64,000 nt of DNA, taken from contig JALGPY010000007.1 in NCBI GenBank assembly GCA_023055425.1, forward strand, positions 20,718,001 to 20,782,000, in the 5' to 3' direction. A program made the position numbers and the translations under genes. Below are positions 45,846-56,600 of the stretch, piece after piece (the first letter of the stretch is position 1; every line of letters starts with the position of its first letter). The notes beneath the pieces are model-generated. The model did not search any database, had not been told where the DNA came from, and saw nothing but the letters and a program-made list of their open reading frames with translations. Origin of the DNA: Linanthus parryae. Taxonomy: Eukaryota; Streptophyta; Magnoliopsida; Ericales; Polemoniaceae.

Positions 45846-47860
45846 AGTGTGTGGAGCGAAACGACGTTGACCGCTGCTCCTCCATCGACGAATGCTCTTT
45901 TGAACTCGACGCCATTGATGATGGCCGTCACATACAGAGGCCTCTGGTGGCACGCATCTGTCTTTTTGTCGCTGGCAGAAAAGGTCATAATCTTTTCTGT
46001 AGAGCGAGACGCCCTGGTGACTTTCCCGTTGGAGACTACAAGATCCTCCTCGTAGTCCTCTGCTATCCTCAAGATTGCTTTCGTCATTTCTGTCCGGCAC
46101 TTCTCGGAGAAGTTCATCTCGTCGAAGAATCTGCTAAAGCCGTGCGACCCCTTCATCCGGTCGGCACGTTCGTCCTCCGTGTCTACGATGTAGTCCTCGT
46201 CATCATGGACTTCGGCAATGATGGGTAGACCATCCTCTGCGACTTCTTCCAGGTCTACAATCGAGATCATGGCGACCTCTTTACCTTTCGAGTCTTGCTC
46301 CGCATGGGCAGGAAGTGGATTGTTGCGCACATCCTTCATGTGATCGTTGACGATCAGCTCGCCGTTCTTCATCTTCTGGTTGAATACAATCCTGAGCTTC
46401 TTACATTCCGATGTGGGATGCATGACCTTGCCGTGGTACTCGCACCACTTCAGGTCCCTCACCATCTCCCTGGAGGGTACCTTCTCGAGCGGCGGTAGGA
46501 CACCGTCCTTGCGCCATTTCCTGCAGAGGTCGCTTGCCTCCTCCACCGAACATGGCAGAGGTGGTACGTCGAAGTTCACAACCTTCGCCTGCTTCTGGGG
46601 TGAAACTGTATTGACCTCAGCTTCGCGTCCCCTCTTGTAACTGAATCTCCCGATCTTGTAGGTGGTACCGCTCGAGGATCGCTCTGGAGCGTTTTTCTTT
46701 TTCTGTCTCTCCACTATGGGCTCGATGTTCTTCGTGCATTCGATGAGTTTTGAAAACGTAGGTGTTTGCAGATTGATGAGCATGTATTCATCTCGCATGC
46801 ACTGTAGGCATATCTCTACGAGCCGACTTTCGAGCATCGGGTCTTTGCATTCCAAGGACTTCGCCCTGAACTTCTTGATGAAAGTTATCCCGTCCTCCTC
46901 GCGCTTCTGATACATCCGCAAGAGGTGGATCATCGTCACCTTTTCTTCCATCTGGAAGAACTTGGTATAGAACTTCTGGACCATGTCGTCCCAAGTCTTC
47001 ACGGATCCAGCTTCCAATGTTCGGTACCACTTGTACGCTACGTTCCCCAAGGATTTTGGGAACTCTCGCATCAGCAGCTTGGGATCGGCTCCGTATGGCC
47101 CCATGACATCGATGAAACGCATGACATGTTCATGAGCGTTCCCGTTGACATCCTCGAACTTGTCCCATTTAGGAGCCTTATACCCCATCGGGTTAGGCAT
47201 GAGATAGATCTCCCGCGGGATGGGTGGATCGTTGTCTAGCTTCAGGATGATGGTATCCGCGAACGATTGGTGAGCCAGAATAGTGTCCATGCGCTTCTGC
47301 AGAGATGTCATACATTCTGGGATACTTCCCTCGGTAACAGGAGGAGGGGTTGCCACAGGCGGAGGCGATACGTACGCCGCCGGAGGATTGGGGACATATT
47401 GGCCGTTCGCGTTGCCCCAGATGTTCGTTGGAGGAGGCAAGAGATACTGCGAAGCCGGGTTAGGTACTAAAGCCGGAGGCTGAGGAGTATGAGCAGTGAG
47501 AGGCAACATCTGAGCTGTTGACCCCTGAATTGAGGGTAGCTGCGTAGTCGCCGGTGGAGTCTGCAGATTAGGGTTGGGAGGTGTGGTTAACACTCCCAGT
47601 CCTGGAGCGGTAGGGGCTCCTCCTCCTTGAGAGACGGCGGTGGCTGGTGAAGGGTTTGGCGCAAGGGTGCCCAGAACGGCCAGGATCCGTTCTAGCTGTG
47701 CAGACTGAGCTTTGAGAGCTTTCGCCTGGCCTTGGACGGTGGCGTCCAAGGATTCTAGCGTCGGTGCCTCGCCGGGGGTCGTAGGAGTACGGCGGGTCTC
47801 CTCTCCCGAGGCAGCTTCGGTGGAAGGCGATCTGTTGCTGATATCATCCTCCTGAGACAT
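45794..47860 (-). CDS. Gag and protease N-terminus of element 1
   Basis: ATG at 47858-47860, about 20 bases beyond the primer binding site. About 688 codons. The N-terminus is disordered and proline-rich. The capsid-like Retrotrans_gag domain spans WDKFEDVNGNAHEHVMRFID to TFSKLIECTKNIEP (about residues 230-390), including AYKWYRTLEAGSVKTWDD and FYTKFF. A CCHC-like knuckle is written CEYHGKVMHPTSECKKL. At the end, LYVTAIINGVEFKRAFVDGG carries the protease active site as DGG. The frame then ends early at 45794 through a shift in the protease. Gag itself looks intact and could form particles. Confidence 0.88.
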   Translation of the reverse strand: MSQEDDISNRSPSTEAASGEETRRTPTTPGEAPTLESLDATVQGQAKALKAQSAQLERILAVLGTLAPNPSPATAVSQGGGAPTAPGLGVLTTPPNPNLQTPPATTQLPSIQGSTAQMLPLTAHTPQPPALVPNPASQYLLPPPTNIWGNANGQYVPNPPAAYVSPPPVATPPPVTEGSIPECMTSLQKRMDTILAHQSFADTIILKLDNDPPIPREIYLMPNPMGYKAPKWDKFEDVNGNAHEHVMRFIDVMGPYGADPKLLMREFPKSLGNVAYKWYRTLEAGSVKTWDDMVQKFYTKFFQMEEKVTMIHLLRMYQKREEDGITFIKKFRAKSLECKDPMLESRLVEICLQCMRDEYMLINLQTPTFSKLIECTKNIEPIVERQKKKNAPERSSSGTTYKIGRFSYKRGREAEVNTVSPQKQAKVVNFDVPPLPCSVEEASDLCRKWRKDGVLPPLEKVPSREMVRDLKWCEYHGKVMHPTSECKKLRIVFNQKMKNGELIVNDHMKDVRNNPLPAHAEQDSKGKEVAMISIVDLEEVAEDGLPIIAEVHDDEDYIVDTEDERADRMKGSHGFSRFFDEMNFSEKCRTEMTKAILRIAEDYEEDLVVSNGKVTRASRSTEKIMTFSASDKKTDACHQRPLYVTAIINGVEFKRAFVDGGAAVNVVSLHTLKLAGIPSTRLSGVHPR

Positions 47861-47879
47861 GGTTGCTTTTGTTGGTAAG

Positions 47880-47897
47880 TTCACGTCGGGTTCACCA
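47880..47897 (-). other. Primer binding site of element 1
   Basis: On the minus strand TTT and then TGGTGAACCCGACGTGAA follow the LTR. The complement ends in CCA, as a tRNA 3' end should. I could not name the tRNA with confidence. Confidence 0.65.
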
Positions 47898-47900
47898 AAA

Positions 47901-48530
47901 TGTGCTCGAGAGATTCCGGCGGGGAGACCTCCGTGTACACCGTATGTAGAGGATCAGAGATAGCACAGGAAGAGTTGGGTTGTGTGTAGGGAGAGAGTAA
48001 GGCAGTAGTAATGTCTGAGAGAGAGAGACAGAAGTTTGGCAGAGCTTCCGCGTATGGCTAGTGTGTTCTCCTCTGTATGGAAAGGTTAATGTCCTATATA
48101 TAACGGAGAATGTGACCGTTGCAGTGTGGTTAATGCGCCCATCAATGGCGGCTTAATTAGCTTAACCACAACGGCACGTTCGTCCTCATATATAGGGACC
48201 GTTACAGCACGTTGTGCGCGACTACCGGAACCGTTATGAGGTTGACCAGGTTTGACCGAATTGACCGGGTTTATGGAGCTCGTGCCATAAATCTCTCAAA
48301 AGCAGTTACTAAAGGTCGCGCGCGGGCTTGGCTCGCACGCGACATGACTTACTCTAGCCTCCAAACCACTAAGTCCCTACAAGTCCCGTGCAGTGGTATG
48401 CGAGGGCTCTATCTCGCAGCCCCCACATGGATCAGCTCGGCTGGTGATCCAGTGTGTGTGGAGCACAATATGGTGTGCTAGATGGTCGCCACGTGGCCAA
48501 GATCTTTCAGCTCAGAAAGCACTATCTACA
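47901..48530 (-). repeat. 5' LTR of element 1
   Basis: 630 bp. Differs from the other LTR at about a dozen positions and one 2-bp indel. Confidence 0.92.
48091..48197 (-). promoter_or_regulatory. TATA boxes in the element 1 5' LTR
   Basis: On the minus strand CCCTATATATGAGG (48184-48197) and CCGTTATATATAGGAC (48091-48106) are two TATA boxes about 90 bp apart. The second would start transcription near 48065. A G-box GCCACGTGGC (48488-48497) lies upstream in U3. Confidence 0.6.
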
Positions 48531-48535
48531 ACAGC

Positions 48536-50767
48536 TGATGCTCTATTTTTAATTACGAAACACTAGTGTGGGGACTCTCGAGTGTATTAATGTATAGGGG
48601 AGGGATACCATGACAGCGTGAACATCTAAGCTAAGGGTGGCCTTATATTGGAAGAAGGTGAAGGTTTGGGAAATTGTTCTCTCTGGACTTATCTATTCAT
48701 TAGTAATATATACCCAAATCATACAAACTTAATTACCTGTCAAGACCCTATAATTAAGCTATGCTATAAATTAAGCTACGCTATTACACCCCCGCAGTCG
48801 GAGCGGGAGAAGAATGAACGTTCAGACTGGAGCCGGATATCTCAAATAACTGACGAGGCAGACCTTTGGTGCAGATCTCCGCATACTGAAAGTCAGCATG
48901 AAGAACCCGAAGTTGGCTGAGGCGAACTTTGTCCTGAACAAAATGAAGATCAATCTCAATATGTTTCGTGCGTTGATGCTGAACCGGATTACTTGATAAG
49001 TATACCTCACTAACATTGTCACAATAGCAGAGAGAGGTCTTCGAAGGACGAACCTTGAGCTCAAGTAGAAGGTTGCGAAGCCAGCAGAGCTCAGCAACGG
49101 CGTTGGCAACGCCACGGTACTCAGAATCGGCACTGGAGCAAGAGACGGTGGCTTGTCAGTTGGACGAACAGCTAGAAGGTTGTCTCCAAAGAAAAAGCAA
49201 AAACCAGAGGTGGAGGGACGCATGTCCGGGCAGCCAGCCTAATCAGCATTCGTGTATGCCGTGAGACCCGTAGAAGCAGTAGCCGAGATGTGAAAACCGA
49301 GATCAAGAGTACCACCCACATAGCGAATCACGCATTTCAAAGCGCGCAAATGATGCTCTCGAGGATCATGCATGAAGAGATAGATCTGCTGAATAGCATA
49401 AGAGATGTCCGGACGAGTGAAGGTAAGGTACTGAAGCGAACCTGCTAAGATGCGGTAGAGAGTGGGATCATCAACCGAAGGTCCGTAACCCGCGGTGAGT
49501 TTGGAGCCAGTCTCAACCGGAGTGCTAACGGGCTTAAAGCCCACCATAGATGCACGCTGCAGAATCTCAGAGGCATACTGACGCTGTGAGAGAACCATGC
49601 CAGAGGCAGTCCAAGTGACAACAATGCCCCAAAAGATGATGTAGAGGTCCAAGATCGGTCATAGACAACTCAGTCGAAAGCTGAGAGATAACCCGCTGCA
49701 CAACTGTAGGAGAGGCCCCTGTAATGATGATATCGTCAACGTAGAGGAGGAGGTAGACAATATCAGATCCCTGACTGCATACAAACAGAGACTCATCACA
49801 TCTACAACTGGAGAATCCCACAGAGCCGGTGAGAAAAGTAGCAAAGCGCTGAAACCACGCACGAGGTGCTTGCTTCTGCCCCTATAGGGACATACGTAAT
49901 CGGCAGACATGATCCGTATGACGGGGATCCCGATAGCCCGGTGGCTGATGCACATACACAACCTCATCGAGATCACCATGTAGGAATGCATTCTTGACAT
50001 CCAACTAGCGAATGGGCCAAGCATGCGAGACAACAATAGTGAGAACAGTGCGGATGGTGGCCGGTTTGACCACAACGCTAAAAGTCTCATCACAATCAAC
50101 CCCGGCCAACTAAGACTTGCCATTTGCCACTAGACGAGCCTTGTACCGCTGAAGAGTACCATCGGCCCGAAACTTGTGTCGAAATAACCAAAGAGCCAGA
50201 TGAACGTTTGCCCCATATGGGCCCAAGTCTGATTCGTGATCATGACCTCAAGCTCATCATCCATGCAGCTTTCCAATGTGGGTCCGAAAGGGCAGACACA
50301 TGGGATTTGGGCAGGGGAGACAAAGTAGAGGGAGATTGAGCATGAAGGGTGAGACGGGAGATAGGTTTATGGATACCGTGGTGGGCTCGAGTTCACATCT
50401 GTGGAGAGAGGGGTGGAGCCGGTGGGTTAGGAGAGTCTGGCGCTGGAGACAGCGGGGAAACCGTAATAGTTGGGGAGGCCAGAGGCTGAGGAGTAGCCTG
50501 AGGTGGAGGAGCCTGAGGTAGTGTCGAGGCAGCAGGAGGAGGTGCGGCCGGGCGACGAGTTTAGTGAGGAGGGAAGGGTGGGGTTAGCCGAGAGGGAGCA
50601 AATGGAGCAGAGGGGTTGTGAGTATGACCAGAAAAATCTATAGGAGGAAGACCATCGTCAGGGTCAGAGACAGTATGTCCGGGAAGGGACATGGAACCCG
50701 GTGTGGAAAACAGGAAGACGTGCTCATCAAACGTGACATGACGGGAGATGTGAATGCGACCAGATGA
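48536..50767 (-). pseudogene. Ty1/copia pol fragment (hinge, reverse transcriptase, RNase H)
   Basis: Minus-strand order: SSGRIHISRHVTFDEHVFLF (post-integrase hinge), a proline-rich linker, [46 protein letters not shown], the catalytic YLLLYVDDIIITG, VSTPVETGSKLTAG, TRPDISYAIQQ, then RNase H starting AYTNADWAGCPDMR, ending SSPAPTAGV and a stop near 48785. Frame breaks and stops (for example in NGKS* and MSL*) show it is dead. The 5' part of the element (gag, integrase) is missing: it is cut at 50767, exactly where duplication copy B begins. The remaining 250 bp to 48536 is probably LTR remnant. Confidence 0.85.
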
Positions 50768-51353
50768 GACCCACGAATTGAGTGAACTAAGATAGATTTT
50801 CAAACAATATGCAAAAGGCAATTTCTGAAGTTTCCTGGGCGTTTAAGATACATCCTACGCACAAAGGATATGGAACCGGGACACTAGTTTTAGCATTTCA
50901 AGAACTAAAACACTCAGAGTAATTCTCTGGTCATGAATCTAAGTATTCGTGGAGGTGTGGAGAATATGTGAAGATAAAGCAAACTGGAAAATGTTTCTGG
51001 GTTGAGTTGATTATCTCTATCCTCTGTACATCCAGTGCTGAGATGCTTATGTAAGGTTTAAGCCTCTTTACTCTTTTCACTTGGTTTTGCGTAACCGTAT
51101 TTGATAATTTTGTACTCTTTGCATAAACCATGGCTCGTTAACACATGTCTAGTTTAATGCGCCTACGTGCATATTCTCCTCCATAGGAAGCATTTATGAT
51201 GAGCATATAAACATAAGGAAACATGGGGAAGATTCTTTCTTTCATTTTTGTGATCCGATTTCCAACACTGCTTTTGTTCAATCATTTTCATCTAGTGGTA
51301 CGGATCAAGAAGTTATGACAATGTAGACTAATGTTTTGGTGTGTTATTTTCAG

Positions 51354-51860
51354 TCAACTGGTTCTTTCTTTCGCGAAAAGAGCATCACTCTGGGGAGCCT
51401 AATAGGGATTTCCAGCATCCTCGAACTCTCGAGAAGATCAATGCGAGGAAGACCAACCGAAACACTGACGAGTCAAAAGAAGAATTGCAAACCAAAGCCA
51501 TGGCTATTCTCATTGTGTTCAAAGCTGAGCACCGATGCTGTGGTCGTAAACAACAGTAACAACGCAGTACCATCGCTTGGGCACTTCCTCGAAGCAGAGA
51601 GAACTCAAAGACGAACTGATATAACCTTCAGGAGTACTAATCCGAGGCCAAACTACTATGGTCCTGATGACTTCTCTCGAGTCCTTCATGACTCTGAACC
51701 AAACTCTTTGTTCATCAGCGGGCGTATTGCCCCTCCTCATTCAAGTTCTTGGCAAGATTTGCAGATGGAAAGAACGTTGAAAGGAGGCTTAATTGAGCAC
51801 GATGACGAGATTGGGGCTCCACTGCTTCTTTCGTGCATCTGCGGTCAAATTACTCACTGA
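51354..51860 (+). pseudogene. Duplicated exon 3 of the 25.6-kb unknown gene
   Basis: Preceded by an intact acceptor TTTTCAG and identical in length (507 bp) to exon 3 of the gene at 25563. The reading frame is fully open to the same CGQITH stop. Differences are few, including a silent ATT/ATA change and one Ser-to-Leu. Exons 1 and 2 are absent: upstream lies the copia fragment. It is a 5'-truncated copy unless a new first exon is used. An internal ATG (MRGRPTETL) could start a shorter protein. Confidence 0.85.
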
Positions 51861-53153
51861 AGAACATTTCATAATTTCAAAACCTGACATCGATCTTGGA
51901 TTGGATTGGACTGCCTTTGTGTTTTATTTTGAGCCTGTTTTATATCAATCGCCAGAATTGGAGTACATATCCATCTAATGAGTGCTAATTGCTTTTTTTC
52001 ATTGTCATTGTTTCGTTGTTGTCGTGAACTTGTGATTAGTGTATTGTTTTCAAGGTCAAGTATACAAATACAAGCACTCAGTCTGAGGTAGTTGTGCATT
52101 TCGAAAGATTCTTAGTGTCGCATCTCAATTCCATAGCTTGTTATTGGAGTTAAATCTTCTTGTCGTGGTTCAGGTCGCAGTTGACTCTTTGATTTTAAAT
52201 TTACGGAACACTTAATGTGAACTCTCGAGCGGATGAATATGTATCCGGGAGGGCTACCATGGCAGTGTAATCGTTCTAGGGTGGCTTTGTATTGCAATTT
52301 GCAGGCTTTTCTTGTTTATTCCGCATAACATCGTGTCAGTATATTAGTGCTGTTGCTAATCAGTTGATGAGCATCATGATACCTTGTGGAGTTTGGGCAA
52401 ATACGGCTCCCTTAAGCTTAACAGGTCGTAAAGAAAGAGTACAACTTTGATCCCAAAACATTCCTAGCTCAATTATTTTGTGTCATGATCTTGCTCATAC
52501 ATTTTTTGTTGGCAAAGTGTAGCACGATATGAGTATGATTTGTTTCAACAAAAGCATATGCAATCGAAGAAGCTGACCAATTAATTTAAACAATATATGT
52601 TCAACGAAGGCTAAGTTGATTTGAACCTGAGGTGGAACATTTTATAATTCTACTTTGAGATATTGGAAGAAACTACATTAGCAGTAATGTAATATTGTAA
52701 AAAATAGTATGTTAAAGAACGTCACATTTACGATTGGACTTGGATAAAGTTGACTAGGCAATACTGAACGTCATAAATACGGCTCTATTAATTATCGTAA
52801 CTTTTTGCCAACGTTTATCAGCTCTCCAAAGATAACTAGTTATTATTGTCTTCAACTTCTGCTGTGGCATACAAACACTACTCTCTTAGTTTTTAGACCT
52901 AACAAAACTATAAGTTTTGGGTGTAGGACATTCATACTAGTTTGTTCTATTTTGTTTCCGGCAAAATTGCACTTTTGATGTTCATAATATACGCTTTGTT
53001 GCACTTTCATATCCTCATTTTTAATTTTGGCATCACATATCCACATTTTAAACTTGTTGCACCGGTGGTACATTTCACTAACGTTCGCTAATTTATCTAA
53101 TGGCTAGTGTGGGTATTCACGTCCTTTACAAAGATAAAATAGCACGTGCAGCT
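51861..53153. other. 3' flank of the duplicated exon 3
   Basis: Nearly identical to 27475-28773. No gene seen. Confidence 0.5.
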
Positions 53154-53226
53154 AGGGTGGTAGCTCAAGTGGTTGAGCGTTGGAGGCCTCTGAATGAGGT
53201 CCCGGGTTCAAACCCGGTTTACGACA
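53154..53226 (+). repeat. tRNA-derived SINE-like segment, copy B
   Basis: Same A box (with one change, GGTTGAGC) and B box as at 28774. Confidence 0.6.
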
Positions 53227-53689
53227 AAACAATTCTAAAAATAAAAGATAAAACCCGGTTGACGACAAAACAATTCTTAAAAAAGAAGATAACATAGCAC
53301 AAGTACTACCATATTACGCCTTTCTTACCATTTGGTACCCATATTTTTAATTTCAACAATATTAATACCCATAATTTTATTGAGAATATGTTGAGATCTC
53401 TTTGGAAGATACTCCTCTGTATAAATTTGTATTGATTTGTGCAGCTATATGCAAATGGCAACTTCTGAAATTTCTGGTGCGTCAATGTTTAAGATACATC
53501 TTGATTCCTCCGACCCTACATACAAATGTTTCGGGCTATACCATTTGTTACTAGTACGATGTGGTAAGGATCTCTTTAAAACATAGACCACCACCACACA
53601 TGTAGATATACCCACGAATTGAGTGAATTAAAGGTGTAGGTTTCCGAAACATTGTCCAAAAGGCAATTTCTTTAGTTCCCAGATCTCTA

Positions 53690-56600
53690 TCTCTACTATA
53701 TAAAAGGTTGAAGAGTTCCTAACCAAAAAGGGTTCCTAATCTTTCAAATTGACAATAATACCCCTGATTAATTAACTTAATTTCTATTATACCCTTGCAC
53801 CATTCATAAACGTCAGACCCTAAATTACACCGCTCAGTGCGAAACGGTGTCACGATACGACACAACTCAAATTCCAGAATGTATTTTGCTTGTCGTCCAT
53901 TGAATCACCGAATGATATTTCATCTCATCTCATCTCATCCAATTCCTGCGAAGCGTGGAGGTCAACCATGGGTTCAAAAATAATCGCAAACCAACACAAA
54001 CCGTTTGGAGTTGGTTGCCAAAACTCCAAGGAATCCCTGACAGCAAGAGAATACCTTCAATCGTCTTCATCGACAATGCTTGATGCAGGAACGTCTCAAA
54101 GCTGTGATGATAGTTCAACTCTTCGCTGCATCCTAGCCTACTGAACCCTAGAGAACAGCGGAAACTCCATAGAAAATCCTATCTCGCCGGTCTCTCTTAT
54201 ATGTGTAAGTTCTTTTTCAAAATCTTCAGTGTCTTCGCCTTTGCTAATTTTGTAGAGTCTCGCTTTCACGAAACTGTTGGAATAGATGCCCTAGAGGCAA
54301 TCGTAGATTTAGTATGAACAATGTTTTTTTTTGGCTAGAATATTCATTTATTATTTATGGCGATATTTAATATAATGAAGTCCTTAGATAAATTGTGTTA
54401 TTTATCTTAAATGTCCCTAGTCCATTATATTGATTAATAGGACAATCAAATATAGACTAGTATGTGGGTAGATTGATATGGAGATATCAAGTCTAACACA
54501 TGGGTATGCATTAGGAGTAATGGCATACTGGATTGACCCACGACGAAAAGGATACATTAGATTATGTGAAGTCACAATCGCTTTTCGTAGTGCTAATATT
54601 ATTGCAATCCTTGGACTTGAAGTCACTAGATACTCTAGTTGTGAAATATTGCGCTTTGATGTTATCAAACGTTACACCGTAACTGGGTAATCATAAAGGT
54701 GGCTATCGGGCGTGATAGGAAGCAAGCTTAGAGATCGTAGTGATGTAGATAGGATTTGTCCCTCCCACATAATGGGGGTAAATATCCACGGCCACTCGAG
54801 GGATGAGGCTTATTGAATGTCTGGCCAGACTCAGATAAATTAATATGGAGATATTAATGTTATCTGCAAGTATAAGCATATTCCCAGGATCGAGGAACTA
54901 TGGATTGGATATACGAGTGTGACTATTTATGTCTCGTGTCCAATCCGGATATGGAGACAAAGGGATAATGCAATATGACATATTGGGCACAAAGGTTTGT
55001 CGGGATCACTGACTATTTCTATTGGTTGGGTTGCATGGATGTGTTGCTAGACACCGCTCCATGTTAGTAATAGTTACTACCAACTATATAGAAACCTATG
55101 GGGTCACACGTCAAATAGAGTAGAGCTAGATTTGGGATTAATTAATATGGATTAATTAATAGAAGGATCATTGTGCAACACCTTGCAAACTTAGTAGGAC
55201 TAATTTGCAAGGAAGGGAATAGTTCTAGTCCTACTAGAACAAGAAAACTCTTTTATGGAAACAACAAGGAGTTGTTGGAGTATATAAAAGGGGGCTCTAG
55301 CTTCCTTCCCACTTATGAGTTATTAGTCATAACACACAAAGAGTGGGAGAGAGCAAAAGAGAGAGCAAGACAAAAGCTAGGGCCGAAACCCTAGCCCCGT
55401 CCGCCCCTCTACCCGACGGCAAAAAGGGAGGCCGCCCCTCCTTTGTTGCTTTGTTGCTTTGTGCCTTTGATCTTCATCCCTCTTCCTCCAAGGTTCAAGC
55501 TAGCACTTGATTGAAGGAAGAATCTAGATCTCACCTCTAGACGTGGATCAACCGTAGAGACGAGGACATCATTCTTCGTGTGATCTCACAAACGAAAAGG
55601 TACACATCTTCTATGTCCTTAATCATGTTATGATGTCTCTTCCTGTGATCCTTGGTGGGCTTTGAGTAGGATTAATTTTTTGTTATTCCGCTGCGTTACC
55701 TACGTCAAAACCCAACAGAAACATTCCTCCAGGCAACAAGTTTGATAGGCACACAACATAATTTCACATGGCGCTACCATCGCTTCTTTATTGCCAATCT
55801 AGAGAGCTTCCTGCAAAAAATATTGGGCCAATCAGCACACCACATACCAGAAGGCGATTTCCCTCAGAGTAGGGCATGTTCCACATGACCACAGAGGTTG
55901 TAAAATCTCTCCTCAGTGTCCAATTCACTCCAGTCTGTTTCTTTTAGATTCATGTATGTATTGTTGTGTCGTTTCATATGCATCATGGAAGGTTGTTACT
56001 CAAATTACATGGTATCTGGTTGCACCTACCAAAATTGCTGATATAGAAGGATATTTATCGGCGATGGATTGACCATCTGTTGGTATTTGAGGCAGAGGAG
56101 GGCTGTAATATAAAAAATATATATGTAAGACTGTACTATCTCTTGTGGCCATATAATGAATATAAGGATAGTTTTACGAAAGCAAAGGTAAAAAAGATAT
56201 AAACTTCCAGTCTCTCTTGTAGTTGATACGCTTCGACGGTGATCAAATCCCAGACAAGAAGGATTGAAGGTATTCTCTTACTCAATATTTGCCATTTGCA
56301 ATAATCAATGATCAAGTAATTGTGTCTCTCCAAACTATCTGTGCGGCGTAAAGCCAAATGTTTATTAGGTGAGAATTGTAACTATACAGCGTGCAAGCCT
56401 CTTCTCCATATGTTTCTAATCAAGTTTGTATTATAATATGATTTCTTGCATGTAGTAGCTCACTTTCATATATTTATTTTCCATATATTGTTTGCTTCTC
56501 CCAAACATTGTTCCTGTCCATGACATCCAAAAATGGTATTTGGATTCGTCGTTTTGGATGAGCGAAAGCATAATTCCTACATTACAGTGATTTTGTTGGT

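Larger units (their letters stand above)
33445..48530 (-). mobile_element. Ty3/gypsy LTR retrotransposon of Tat type, 15.1 kb, with antisense PMD gene (element 1)
   Basis: LTRs at 33445-34072 and 47901-48530 begin TG and end CA. A perfect 5-bp target duplication ACAGC flanks the element (33440-33444, 48531-48535). On the minus strand a primer binding site follows the LTR at 47880-47897 and a polypurine tract precedes the other LTR at 34073-34086, so gag-pol runs right to left. Order on the minus strand: gag, protease, reverse transcriptase, degenerate RNase H, second archaeal-type RNase H, integrase, palindromes, minisatellite, then a large gene on the opposite strand. The second RNase H and an antisense ORF before the 3' LTR are known Tat-lineage traits. 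The LTRs differ at only about a dozen positions, so insertion was recent. Confidence 0.92.
26339..50767. repeat. Tandem duplication copy A (split by a 15-kb retrotransposon)
   Basis: Copy A consists of 26339-33444 plus 48536-50767, about 9.3 kb once the inserted gypsy element is removed. The same order of sequence reappears directly from 50768: intron segment, exon 3 of the unknown gene, SINE-like piece, Helitron-like unit, copia fragment. The start is marked by ACCCACGAATTG in both copies. Confidence 0.85.

Noticed and set aside
54275..55717. Full retrotransposon or gene in the 1.44-kb insertion
   Set aside because: No coding domains and no second LTR inside. Ends and target duplication fit a solo LTR.
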